In this document: one piece after another, positions 12,271 to 24,060 of the stretch | Numbering within the stretch: position 1 is the stretch's first letter | Layout: each line of letters begins with the position of its first letter | Assembly (NCBI GenBank): GCA_023548195.1 | Contig: JAJHZJ010000699.1 | Location: 3,195,175 to 3,259,174, forward strand | Source: Bettongia penicillata ogilbyi | Lineage: Eukaryota; Chordata; Mammalia; Diprotodontia; Potoroidae | DNA: 64,000 bases | Direction: 5' to 3' | Notes under the pieces: generated by a model | Databases searched by the model: none | Told to the model about the DNA's origin: nothing | What the model saw: the letters and a program-made list of their open reading frames with translations, nothing else | Translations under genes and position numbers: made by a program

Positions 12271-13680
12271 GTTTGGAGCTTGTTCTCAGTCAACATTAGT
12301 AGGATCTCTGATGGCTGACCCAAGAAACCTGAAGATTCTCAAAGACCCCAGAAGCTAAGTGTCTCTGATCTCTGGATTGACCACAGGCAGAACCAAACAA
12401 TGGAATCAAATCAGCATGGTGAGAACCTGGTGAGTCCCATATAGTTCAGGTTGAACCCATTCAAGGACCCAGATTAGAACTGAGGATTAAAGGTAACCAG
12501 AAAGTTAAGGGTGATAGATGCATTGTTTGAGTAGAAGGTCATTTCACCGACTAATGAATAAATAGAACTGAAACTGGTTTGTAAGCTTGATTACTGATGA
12601 CTACTGATGTTCAAAGGCAGAGTAAAAGAAAAAAACCTCAAATCTTCTTGAGGTTTTTAAGCCTTATCTAGCACTTAAGAATCAGAAAGAGGATTGTGTA
12701 AATGAGGAAGCAGTAGAGTGTTAGATTACAATATAATTTGGAAATAAAGATGAGATGGAGAATAGAAAGTAGCAAAGGTAAATGAAGTGTTAAATCAGAA
12801 AAGATGAAGTTTTGAAGTTTGGAGGAATTTAATCAAAGTACACTGGAAGAAAAAAATGTAAGAGAAGGTATAAGCAAGTGGAGATAAGAGGAGAATAGGT
12901 GGAATATTAAAGAAAAGTAGAGTCCATTTTCATTGATAGTGTGAATGGAGGTTAATTTAAGCAAGGATTTGGAGTTTTGGAAATGTTTGAGGAGGTTTTC
13001 TATCTCACTGAGAAAAGAAATATATGAGAAAGTCTCCAGAGAAATGCCAATTAGCAATTTCACATAAACAATGTTTACCACATGGAAATTATAAAAATAA
13101 ATTTGCAATTTGGAATTATTTGAGTATAGCATACTAAAAATCTGTCTTTGAATGACCATTAGAACAATTTCTTCCAAACTTTAGAGCTTCATGGTTCCAA
13201 AAGAGAGGATGGGAATATGAAACTGCCACCATAAATCTGTGAAAGTAAGCTAACTGAAATTAATGGGCTCTATATTTTGAGGTGCTGGTTATCTAATGAC
13301 TGTTAAGAAAACTCAGATTTTGAATATTATCATTTGTGCCTGTAATCTCAGATTTTATTTTATTGCATTTGTCCTGAAAATAAAATATAATGTGATCTCA
13401 TTTAAAATTATATGTATTCTCTTGTTAAGATAATTGTAGTGGCATGGTTGGGCATCCCTGCTCACTCACAACAGATCCCAGAAAAGAGTGGGCTGTAAGC
13501 TATGTCTTAGCTCCGACATGGGCTGGCTGCACTTCTTTGCTAAACCTTCTATCATTCAGGCAGAATCCGAGCATGGGTATGTGGGATGAGCAGAGTGGGG
13601 TGAACAAGAAAAATGGTACAGAATTCAAGACTGGAAAAGTTGGAGAGTAGAGAATGCAAAGTTAACAAAAATTTGTTTTA
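12271..13680. other. Unassigned AT-rich stretch, no gene seen
   Basis: No recognised repeat, conserved frame or RNA gene. Open frames here are short and of low complexity. It may be decayed transposon sequence between two L1 5' ends. Confidence 0.5.
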
Positions 13681-16600
13681 TAGGCAGAGTCAAGATAGCA
13701 GAGTAGAGAGCATTCTAGCTGAACTCTCTCAACAGTCCCTTCCAGACAACTTTAAAATGATATGTCAAATCAAATTCTGGAGCAGTATAACCAATAGAAG
13801 ATTGGGATGAGACATTTTTCCAGCCCAGGACAGTTTTGGAGGTCAGAAGGAGAAGTTTGTAGCATGGAGTTTGGGACTGCCTGAAAGCACAGCATGGCAG
13901 GGAAACCAATTGTCAGGCTTGGAGGTAGTAGCAGCATTAGCAGTAATATCAATACCTCTCCCCAGCCAGAAATGGTGAGGGAATCAGATAGCACAACACA
14001 CGGCACCATGTGGCATCTTCACCGCCCATTACTCAATTTCAGGTCACACAATTCCAGGGCATATAGGAGTTCTTGAAATAGGGAAGAAAACAGAGGGGGG
14101 TAGAGCCAAGATGGCAGTGTAGAAAGACTCACGTATGCTAGCTCCGAACCCACAGCCCATATATTTCCTGCAAGAAGAACTCCCCACAAATTCTGGATCA
14201 CTGCAAGGTGCGCAGAAATACAGTGGAAAAGATTTCTGTTCCAGAGAGCTCTGGAGAGCCGTCCCCAGGGTCCGTTGTGCCCCGGAAAGTGGAGCCCACC
14301 CCTGAGCTGCCCTGGCCGCAAGGCCAAGAGGAGCAGATCCAAGCAGGCTTCAGGGACGGAATCTCCGGGGGCCGGGAAGGTCCCTCTGCCCACAGATGCT
14401 ACAGGTAAGTGAGAGAGACTTCTGGGCTGGCCGAGAGGGGAGCGGGATGTCTCCGTGACTCGGGCCTCCTTGGGAGGCAGCGGCAGAGGGAGCGGCAGAG
14501 GCAGTGGCAGGGGCAGTGGCAGAGGCAGCAGCGCGGCCCAGGACTCCCAGAGCAGCAGGCAGAAGTTCAGGTCTCTGCATAAACCCCCTGAGGGAGCTGA
14601 GCCTAGGAGGCGGCCCTGCCCCCACCCAAGCACCAGAACTTAAGCTCACATTGAATAGCAGCCGCTCCCGCTGCTGAAAGCTCTGAGGCTGGGGAGCAGC
14701 ATTTGAATCTCAGACCCCAGGCACTAGCTGGGCAGATCTAGGCAGGGGTGGAGAGGAATCTCAGAAGTCAGGTAACTGGCTGGGAAAATGCCCAGAAAAA
14801 GGAAGCAGAATAAGACCATAGAGAGCTATTTTATTGGGGAAGAGATGTTCCTTCCCCCCTTCATTTCTGATGACGAAGTACAATGCCTGTCATTGGAGAA
14901 AGACGTGGAGTCGGGGCCTCTCTATCCCAGACATTCAAGGTGGATGTCTGGTGGGCTCAGGCCATGGAAGAGCTCAAAAAGGATTTTGAAAATCAAGTTA
15001 GACAGGTGGAGGAAAAACTGGGAAGAGAAATGAGAGAGATGCAAGAAAAGCATGAAAAACAGGTCAATACCTTGGTAAAGGAGACCCAAAAAAAATGCTG
15101 AAGAAAATAACACCTTGAAAAATAGGCTAACTCAATTGGCAAAAGAGGTTCAAAAAGCCAATGAGGAGAAGAATGCTTTCAAAAGCAGAATTAGCCAAAT
15201 GGAAAAAGAGGTTCAAAAGCTCACTGAAGAAAATAGTTCTCTCAAGATTAGAATGGAACAGATGGAGTCTAATTACTTTCTGAGAAACCAAGAAATCACA
15301 AAACAAAACCAAAAGAATGAAAAGATGGAAGAGAATGTGGAAGAGAACAGAGACTCTAGTCCAAAGTTACAGTTTGAAGGTGGAGAAGAGGGTTAGAGCT
15401 TTTGGTCACAAATGAACAGGGACCTTTCCTAGGTAAAGACCAGAATGAAGACCAGGAGAATAGTGATAAAACTTTGATCACACCATCTTAGAAATACCAA
15501 AAAACTCTCAGATCTCACAGCACTAACAGCGAAAACAGCAGAGTAAAAAAGTCTAAAGCTTGAGAAACTGACCTCACCCCATGCACTCTGAGTGAGCAAA
15601 GCCAAACTCTCATATAAAGTCCAAAATCAAGAATAGTCTGGAAAAACGAGCAAACAAAAGAAAGGGCCTGACCATAAAAAGCTACTATGATGATAGGAAG
15701 TCTTAAGACAGAAACAAAGAAGAAAAAGACATGAAAACATCTATGAGCAAAACCTAAAAGAAGCTATGGACACAAATCCAACAAAAATTTCTAGAGGAGC
15801 TAAAGAAGGAGATATAAAAAGTGTAAAAAAATTTTAAATCAAATAAGAGCAGTAAAGAAAAACTGGGAAAAGAAACAAGGGAAATGCAAGAAAATTATGA
15901 GAAGTGAATTAACAGCTTGATTTTTTTTAAAGCACAAAGAAGAAAAATGTTTTAAAAAAAAGAATCAGCCAAGTAAAAAAAAGAGGTACCAAAGCTTACT
16001 GAACAAAATAATTCCTTAAAAATTAGAAGTGGGTAAGTAGAAGTCATTAACTCCATGAGTCATTAAGAAATAATAACATAAAATTAAAGGAATGCAAAAA
16101 ATAGAAGAAAATTTTCTCATCAGGAGAAAATACTGCAAGCAACCATAGATAAACAATTGAAATATGTTAAGTTTCAGTCAGAACCACATTAAAGGAGTGG
16201 AGAGCTTAGAATATGATATTCTGAAAAGCAAAGGAGCTAGGATTACAAGCAAGGAGTATAATCCTTCAGGGGAGAAATGGGCATTCCATGAAATTGAGGT
16301 ATTTCTGATAAAAAGACCAGAATTGAATAGAAAATTTAATATTAGTGCACAAGCCTCAAGAAAGGCATAAAAAGGTAAACAGAATGAAAATCATGAGGGG
16401 TAGATTGGGCTAGATTATATATTCAAATGAGAAGATAAAGAAATACAGGGCTAGTTTAATAATAGGGAAACTATAAGCATAATTGGCTATATCAATAACT
16501 AAAACAATAAAAATCATATGATTATCTCAATAAATGTAGAAACACTGTTGACAACATAAAAACTCACTTCAGTTTTTTAAATGAGAAAGCATATAAATAA

Positions 16601-17205
16601 ATGAAACTTTTCTTAAAATGATAGGTAGTATCTATCTAAAACCAAGAGGAAGCATTATCTGCGTTGAGGATAAACTTCTCAGTAAGATCAGGGGTGAAAC
16701 AAGGATGTCCATTAACATGACTATCATTTAGTATTATATTAGAAATGCTAGCTTTAACAAGAAGACGTAAAAACTTTGAAATAAGTATAGGTAACGAGGA
16801 AGCAAAATTATCAATTTTTGCAGATGATATGGTGCTACACTTAAAAAACCCTAGGTAGTCACTTAAAAAAAAGCTGGTCAAAATAATCTTAAAATCTTTA
16901 GTAAAGTTGTATGATATTAAATAAACCCACACAAAGCCTAAGAATTTCTATATACTATCTTCCCAGCAGAAAGAGAAAGAGAAATTTCATTTGAAATAAC
17001 TGCAGACAATATAAAAATATAAAATATAAAATACTTGGGAGAAAACTTTCTAAGACACACAAGAACTATATGAAAACAATTGTAAAGCACTTCACATAAA
17101 TACAAATCTAAAGAATTGAAGAAATCTTAATTGCTTATGATTGGCCAAGCCAATATGATAATAGTAATAATTCTGCCTAGATTAGTTTATTTATTCAGTG
17201 ATATA
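13681..17205 (+). mobile_element. L1 LINE (second 5' UTR lineage), interrupted by a younger L1
   Basis: The 5' UTR begins at about 13681 (AGGCAGAGTCAAGATAGCAG) and is homologous to 19135 onward. It is interrupted at 14096-15338, then resumes with the 'CTAGGTAAAGACCAGAATG' segment, ORF1 from about 15620, the inter-ORF region (about 16200-16380) and ORF2 RT. In the RT, the FADDMVLHL box is legible at 16815-16840. Sense L1 sequence stops at about 17205, where L1 in the opposite orientation begins. All frames are broken. Confidence 0.75.
14096..15338 (+). mobile_element. Nested L1, complete 5' end but truncated within ORF1
   Basis: The 5' UTR starts with the GGGGGGTAGAGCCAAGATGG type of end and contains GGCAG(A/G) short repeats near 14475-14530. 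ORF1 starts at 14788 (MPRKRKQNKTIESYF) and encodes a Lys/Glu-rich coiled coil, now split by frameshifts. The element ends in an A-rich part of ORF1. It is flanked by GGAAGAAAACAGAG (14082-14095) and GGAAGAGAACAGAG (15339-15352), a 14-bp duplication with one mismatch. The close relative at 63173 shares this 5' UTR. Confidence 0.72.
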
Positions 17206-17982
17206 ACAATCTACCTAATTTGTATTTCTCTAATCAATAATGATTTTTCATATTACTATATATGAATGTATATGTACATATGTATATATATATATATATA
17301 TCTTTGGTTTTTTCATTGAAACATTGTCTGCTCATATCCTCTGACCATTTATTAACTGGAGAATGACTTGTATTCTTATAGATCTCACAAGGTTCTTTAT
17401 ATATTTGACATGAGACCTTTTGCCAGATTGTCTATAAAATTGCCCCCCCCCCCCAATTTTCTGCTTTCTTTCTAATTTTGGCTACATTGGTTTTAAATGT
17501 GCAAAAACTTTTTAAGTTAATATAATTGAAATTATCCATTTTACACTTCCCAATGCTCTCTCATCTATTTACAAATTAGTCTACTATCCATAAGTATAAT
17601 TGGTAATTTGTTCCATATTCCTCTAATTTTCTTGTGATATCTCTCTTTATAACTAGGTCATATACCCATTTTAACCTTATGTTGGTAAATGGTATAAGAT
17701 ATTGATCTATGTCCAATTTCTGCCAAACTTTTTTCCAGCTTTTCCAACAATTTTTTATCAAAAAATGAATTCTTATCCTCAAAACTTAAATCTTTTCATT
17801 GGTCAAACATAAAGTTACTATAATCATTTACTGTTGTGTATTGTATGTATTCTGTTCCACTGACCTACCTTTCTATTTCTTAACCAATACCAGAGAGTTT
17901 TGATAATTACCAGATAGTTTTGATAATAATTTGATAATATAGTTTAACATCTGGTACTGCTAAGCCTCCTTCCTTCATATTT
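17206..17982 (-). mobile_element. L1 ORF2 3' half, reverse orientation
   Basis: The minus strand corresponds to the ORF2 region downstream of RT and parallels 60020-60730. It includes a C11 run near 17443 and a TA microsatellite near 17285. It abuts a sense L1 at 17205. The inverted part covers the ORF2 portion that would come next in the sense copy. Confidence 0.7.
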
Positions 17983-19134
17983 AAATTTTTGAGTAAAATT
18001 ACATGAAAATTACTTTCAACCATGAGTCCAAATCCTCTTCATCAAGAAGTATCCCATGTCATTTATGCTTATTCTTTCATTCCCATACAATCTTTTTAAA
18101 GATTTTAGAGAATTCTTCCAAGAGGTAACAATGTGACATGAAATGGAATGCTCCAAACAGCTTGTTGAAGGGCCTCCAGAATATGAATAGGAGTTTAGTT
18201 TCTTGCTTTCCTTTAGGATTATGTCTTTGCTTATATATACATAAAATATTCCACCACTGGGAAACCATTCCCATAAAAAGGGAGTAAATCTGATGTGTCC
18301 CAGAACATTTATTTCACTCCAACAATCTTGTCCATTCTCACCACTATATGAAAACAGAATCAGTGTTACATATTTTCCTTCCTTGGAGCAGCATGCCAAT
18401 TCTTTGTATTAAAGCAATTTATCCCATTAATTGAGAACAGTACAAAGTCAAAAGAAATATAATCATTGTGTTCTGTCATTTTCTTGATTTCAGTTGGGAA
18501 CTGGATATCCAGTTCAACAATTTTTTTGTTAGAGAAAACAGTTCATTTTGCTGAAGTTCTAGGAATGATTAAAGAAAGCAGCATGTACACCCAATTAAAA
18601 TGTCCTTGTTTTCTATTAAAAATCACAGTTCTTTTAATTGAGTCAAATCACATGGAAATCACTCTCAACCATGAGAACCAGTCTCTTTTTCAAGGAATAT
18701 CCCAAGTCATTTACCACATTATTTCATTTCCATAGACTACATAGTATCCTTGCTAAAGACTTGCCGTGATTCCTTCTAAAGGAAACAATTTGGCTCAAAA
18801 TAGAAGGCTCCATAGCCTAATTATGGAAGATTTTGAAGTAAATTTTGGGAACTAAGTGTCTTGCTTTTCTTTAGAATTATGTCTTTGCTTCACACGGACA
18901 TAGTAAATGGGGCACTAATGGAATACCATCCCCCCAGAAAGCAGATGAATCTGTTGTGTTTCAGGCCATTTGTGTGATTTCAGTATATCATCCATTTCCA
19001 CCACTATATGAAAGTTCCTTGAAATACCACTGAATTTTTAAATACTAAAATCACATTTATTCTCTTTATGGAAAATTCTCTGAAAAAACAATGCAAAATT
19101 TCATTCTTATGGATTGAGAGAGAAAGCTGGCTTT
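17983..19134. repeat. Degenerate tandem repeat array, block 2
   Basis: Shares the same ordered landmarks as block 1. The CATTCCCATA/CATTTCCATAGACTACATAG motif occurs at 18078 and 18725, and AATTGAGAACAG at 18429. Spacing between the first pair is only about 647 bp, so roughly 0.3 kb is missing from one unit near 18350. It is interrupted at 19134 by an L1 5' end. Confidence 0.7.
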
Positions 19135-20329
19135 AGGGGACAGAGCCAAGAGGGCAGATTAAGAGCAGGACCCAGTTGAACTCTCAACATTCCTCTTCAA
19201 ACAACTTTTAAATAACACCTCAAATAAAATTTTGAAGTGGCAGAGCCAACAAAACACTTTTCCAGCCTAAGAAAACGTAAGAGGTTGGTAAGGGAAGTCT
19301 GTGACACAAGGTGGGTGAGAGAGTAGGCTTATCCAAGAGAATACACATGCAGCGGCAGCAATAGAAGCAGCAGTAGTGGTAATAGCTTTGCCAGCTCTCA
19401 ACCCAGACATGGTAAGGAATCCATACAACCAGTTATAAAAAGATTACAGGGTATCTTTTGCTGGCCCTGGGCACAGCTAGCACTGATTGGCAGCCCTATT
19501 GCCCATAAGCAGTTCTGGATCATAATTCCAGGGCAGAAAGGAACACTAGTGCTTTTAGCTATAGGAGAGCAGAGGACCTGTTCACAGTTCTAGGGCCGAG
19601 GAGTGCTTATACTCGCAGTTGTAGGACTGCTGGGGTCTTTCCTGGGTAAAGACCAGAGTGCAGACCAAGAAAGCAATCACCACACCTCTCCCTGCATCAC
19701 AACACCTTGAAAGCACTGAAAATATGAAGACATACCAAAACTAGCTCTGAAAACAGCAACACAAAAAGCCTCAAACTTGGAACTGTACTTTTCCATGCCT
19801 AGATGAGCCCAGCTCAACCTTAACATAAAATCCAAATTCAAGAAACATGCTGGAAAATAAGTAAGCATTAAAAAAAAGAACCTGACCATAAAAAGGCACT
19901 GTGGTGGCAGGAAGGACCAAGACACAAATTCAGAAGACAGCAACATGAAAACAGCTACAAACAAAGCCTTGAGAAAAGCAAATTGATTCTATTTTTAAAT
20001 TGATTCTGTTTTGTATTACTGAAAATATTTTGTATAGCTGCCTTAGTCAAGTTTCTTTGTCTCTGAGCTAAATTGAGAAGTTCATCAGTCCAGAAGTTCA
20101 GTTTTCCTCTCTGAGTTAGGTTTAAAGTTCAGTTTCCCTAGAAATTGCTTTAGTTAGGAGAAAACCTATCATCTCTATACACTAATTGCTCCTGTACAAT
20201 TAAAAAAAGTTGTTATCTATGTAGTATTAGTTATTTTTTACAGTTGAGCCAAAATCAATTGGAATTTCCTACATGGGCCTGCATTCCTAATTTCTAGCCA
20301 ATCATATTGTCCCCTATATCTAAGTTTCT

Positions 20330-20550
20330 TCATGACCCCTTTGGGGGGTTTTCTTGGCAGAGATACTGGAAGGGTTTTACTATTTCCTTCTCCAGCTCAT
20401 TTTACAGATGAAGAAAGTGAGGTAAACAGATTAAGAGTCTTGCCCAGTGTCACACACCTAGTAGGTGCCTGTGACCACATTTGAACTTAGTTCTTCCTGA
20501 CTCCAGGTCCAGCACTCTATCCACTCTTTGTCATCTAGTTGCCCTTGGAC
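20330..20550 (-). mobile_element. CORE-SINE with BovB-like tail region
   Basis: Antisense SINE with the segment TTTTCTTGGCAGAGATACTGG followed by the CORE part and the tRNA-derived head (complement of 'ctagatgacaaagagtggat'). It matches the copies at 34068 (same orientation) and 51042 (sense). Confidence 0.75.
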
Positions 20551-21382
20551 TACCTGAAAGCCATGATTTAAAAAAAAGAGTCTAGACATCACATTTCAAG
20601 ATATTATCAAGGAGAACTGCCCTGATACTTAGAACCAGAGGGCAAAATGGACATTGAAAGACTCCATCAATAACCTCCTGCAAGAGATCCCCAAATGAAA
20701 ACTTCCAGGAATATTACAGCCAAATTCTAGAGCTCCCAGGTCAAGGATAAAATACTCTAAGTAGCTAGAAAGAAATATTTCAAATGTCATGGAACCACAA
20801 TCAAGATCACACAAGATTTAGCAACTTCCATATTGAGGGAATAGAGGGCTTGAAATATGATGTTTTGGAAGGTAATGTTGCTAAGATTACCATTAAATTG
20901 AGTATAATACTTCAGGGGAAAACCTCAGACATTTAATGAAATAGATGACCTCTAAGCCTTCCTGATGAAAAGATCAGAGTTGACTAGGAAACATGACACA
21001 TAAACAGAAGACTCAAGAGAAGTATAAAAAGGTAGATACAAAAGAGTAATTAATAGAATTCAACACAGTTAAACTGTTTACATTTCTATATGGGACTATG
21101 ACACATGCAATTCCTAAGAACTTTATCATTATTGAGGCAGTTAAAAGGACTTTAGAGGGCATGGGTGTGAGACAATTATATTGGAATTATCTCCAAAAAA
21201 CCCCCCCAAAAAACAAAGGGGTGAAAACCAGGGATGCATTGGGAGAAGGGGGAAGGGAGAGATAGAATGGGGACAATTTTTCTCACATAAAAGAATTACT
21301 CAAAGAAGAGCTTTTATGGTATGAGGGAAAATCGGTGGATGTCTGAATCACACTTTCATTGGAATTCATCCAAAGATGGAAA

Positions 21383-21487
21383 AACATATATATATACATA
21401 TATATGTATATATATATATATGTATGTATGCACATATATAGATCTCTCTCTCTTCATATATATTATATGTATATATATATATATAAT
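21383..21487. repeat. TA-rich microsatellite
   Basis: About 100 bp of alternating AT, with GTATG and CTCTCT interruptions, within a decayed L1. Non-coding. Confidence 0.85.
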
Positions 21488-22450
21488 GTATCTATTTGAC
21501 CCATTCTGGAATTAGGAAGGGAAGGGGATAATCAAAGGGAAGCATAATGGAGGAAAACAAACAATTATGAGTCATAATTGTGACTGTGAATGGAATGTTC
21601 TCACCCATAAGTCAGAAACAGCAGAATGGATTAGAGACTAGAATTCAACAACATGTTGCTTACAAGAGACATATTTGAAAAGAAGCACACACACAAAGTT
21701 AAAATAAAGAGATGGAACAGAATTAGTTATGCTTCTACTGAAGTAAAAAAGGCAGGGGTAACAACCATGGACTCAGACAAAGCAAAAGCAAAAATAGACT
21801 TAATTTTAAAAGATAATCAGAGAAATTACTTTTTGCTGAAATGTACCATAGACAATGAAATAATATAAAAATTTACAAGAAATTTCTCTGATAAAGACTT
21901 CATTTTTCTAATATATGAGTATAAAACTGAATCAAATTTATAAATATGAGAACCATTCCCCAATTGATAAATAATCAAAGATAAGAACAAGCAGTTTTCA
22001 AAAAAAGAAATCAAAGCTATCTATAGTCATATTAAAAAATGTTCTAAATGACTATGGATTAAAGAAATGCAAATTAAAACAATTCTGAAGTACCATCTTG
22101 CAGATATCAGAAATGACAAATCCTTGAGGGGATATGGAAAAACAGGCAAACTCATGAAATGTTGGTGTAGTATTGAACTGGTCCAATCATCCTGGAGAAC
22201 AATTTGGAACTGTGCTCACTACTACCAACTGTATCCCAAAGAGAAAAAAAAGAACCTATACATACAAAAATATTTGTAGCAGCTCTTTTTGTTGTGGCAA
22301 AGAATTATAAATCAAGGGGGATGCTCATCAGTTGAAGAATGATTAAACAAGTTGTGGCATATGATTGTGATGGAATACTATTGTATGAATATCAACAAAA
22401 TGTAGCAAGTCCTCAAAGAAATAGGAGCATCAGATCATCTTATTTGTCTC

Positions 22451-22664
22451 TTAGGCCAGGAAGGAGCAGTTAGAAGCAAATATATAACAACTGACTAGTT
22501 AAACATTAGAAAAGGACATGACAAGTTTGTATACTGACACCTTATTTATTTAACTTATACACCAAATACATTATGTGAAATGCCAGGTTGTATGAGTCAA
22601 AAGTTGGAATTAAAGTTGCTGGGAGAAATATCAACAATTTCCCCTATTTTCTACCACAAAATCA
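22451..22664. other. Unassigned junction sequence
   Basis: Lies between the end of the L1 and the next tandem-array block. It contains no recognised repeat or conserved frame. Confidence 0.45.
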
Positions 22665-24060
22665 AGTTGGTTTTTTTTTTTTTACTTACTACTGCTTTTT
22701 CTTTTCTAAAGTCACAATTATCCTCTTGCAGGCAATTTTTTTTCAGCAGAAAGCAAGATTTCCTTGGTGTGGATTCAAAGTGAAAGACAGCTACATTTCA
22801 CTCCAATAACCACCAAACTGGAAGTCTCTACGAGGAACATCATAGTATATATAATTCAAATATTGATCGAGATTCATCATTGGGCACCATTATTCCTGTG
22901 TATTATTTATTTTACCAAATAGTTTGTCTTTACTTCGTCCACCTTCATCAATGTGACAAATATGACAATTTGAAGGAGATGCTTCAGAACCTGAATGATT
23001 GTTTTATATCTTGCTTCCCTGGAGTTATTATGCCATTCGTCTAAATTGAAGTAAGTTTTCAAATTGATTCGAGAACAATACTAGCACAAAAGAAATAAGG
23101 TATTAGCTTCCACTCCAGTTAATGGACTTCAACATTCAACTGATATCTGGTTCAATAAATTGTTTCTTAGAAAAAAGTAGTTTGCTGAGGTTCTAAGCAA
23201 CAGATCTTTTTTTTTTAATGGCAAAACAACCATTCTTTTAATTGAGGAGAATCACAATAATGTTGCTCTAAACCACAAAAAATATAGCAAAAGCATCTTT
23301 CTCAATTTTTATCCTCTATCGTTGGCTCCATCCTTTAATTCTACTAGAGTACATAGCATTTCTTCTTCAGTGTTTCCAGGATTCCTCCCATAAGCAGTAA
23401 TGTGATGTTAAGTGGAAGACCATAAAAATGTTTGGTGAAGTTCCTGAAGAAGTTGTATGAGAGTTAATATCTTGTCTTTTTCTCTGACTATATCTTTCCT
23501 TTACATGCACATCACCTATATCATCAACTGAGTATTATATACACACAAAGGTTGTAAAGCCAATAAGATCCATCACATTTATTTGCCTCCTGGTGTCTCC
23601 CTGATTTCTATGACTACTACATTTTATTCACTGAAATATCAATTATCTTTTTCTAGGAAAATGTTTTAGCAGAAGGCAACATTTCATCCAAAGTAATTGA
23701 AAGAGAAACCTCACTTCATTTGACTATAATAACTACCAAACTAAGAAAATGTGTGAGGAATATTATGATATATTTAATTTAAGCATTGGATTGTTTTCTT
23801 GGCTAGGTATATTAATTCCTTTATGTCACTTGTTCTGTTTCCAAATATTTTGCTTTTATTTCCTTTACAAATTTAAATGTGTCATAAATTGGAGGAGGTC
23901 TCCACTGTGAATTTGTAGAACATCATCCAAAACCTTAATGAAAGTGTCAATATACCATTTCTTTGTCTTGAAGTAAACTGCGTCATTTATTGAGAAAAAT
24001 ATAAACCTCAAAGAGGAAGTGAGGAGGAACTTGTGCTTTACATGCAATTATTTATTTCTG
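22665..24060. repeat. Degenerate tandem repeat array, block 3
   Basis: Contains two more copies of the array landmarks. GATTCGAGAACAATA lies at 23066 and TATTGAGAAAAAT at 23989, 923 bp apart. The TAGAGTACATAG motif lies near 23345. The order of landmarks agrees with blocks 1 and 2. The right end is cut by an RTE-type LINE near 24060. Confidence 0.7.

Larger units (their letters stand above)
19135..22450 (+). mobile_element. L1 LINE with internal deletion and a nested SINE
   Basis: A 5' UTR of the second lineage (GGGGACAGAGCCAAGAGGGC start) runs to about 19980. The ORF1/inter-ORF segment spans about 20580-21040. The endonuclease start lies at about 21650-21830 and then jumps to the 3' part of ORF2 (from about 21880) and decays by 22450. 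A SINE interrupts it near 20330-20550. The stretch 19985-20325 between them was not recognised. Confidence 0.72.

Noticed and set aside
14019..14649. Minus-strand open frames of 204 and 99 residues
   Set aside because: They lie antisense to the CpG-rich L1 5' UTR and include simple Leu-Pro/Ala repeats from the GGCAG tract. Compositional shadows.
16800..17985. Twin-primed L1 5' inversion
   Set aside because: The order of sense and inverted segments is opposite to that expected from twin priming.
8330..24060. The tandem units as a CRISPR array
   Set aside because: Units are about 0.95 kb, diverged, without short repeat/spacer structure, and in a vertebrate genome.
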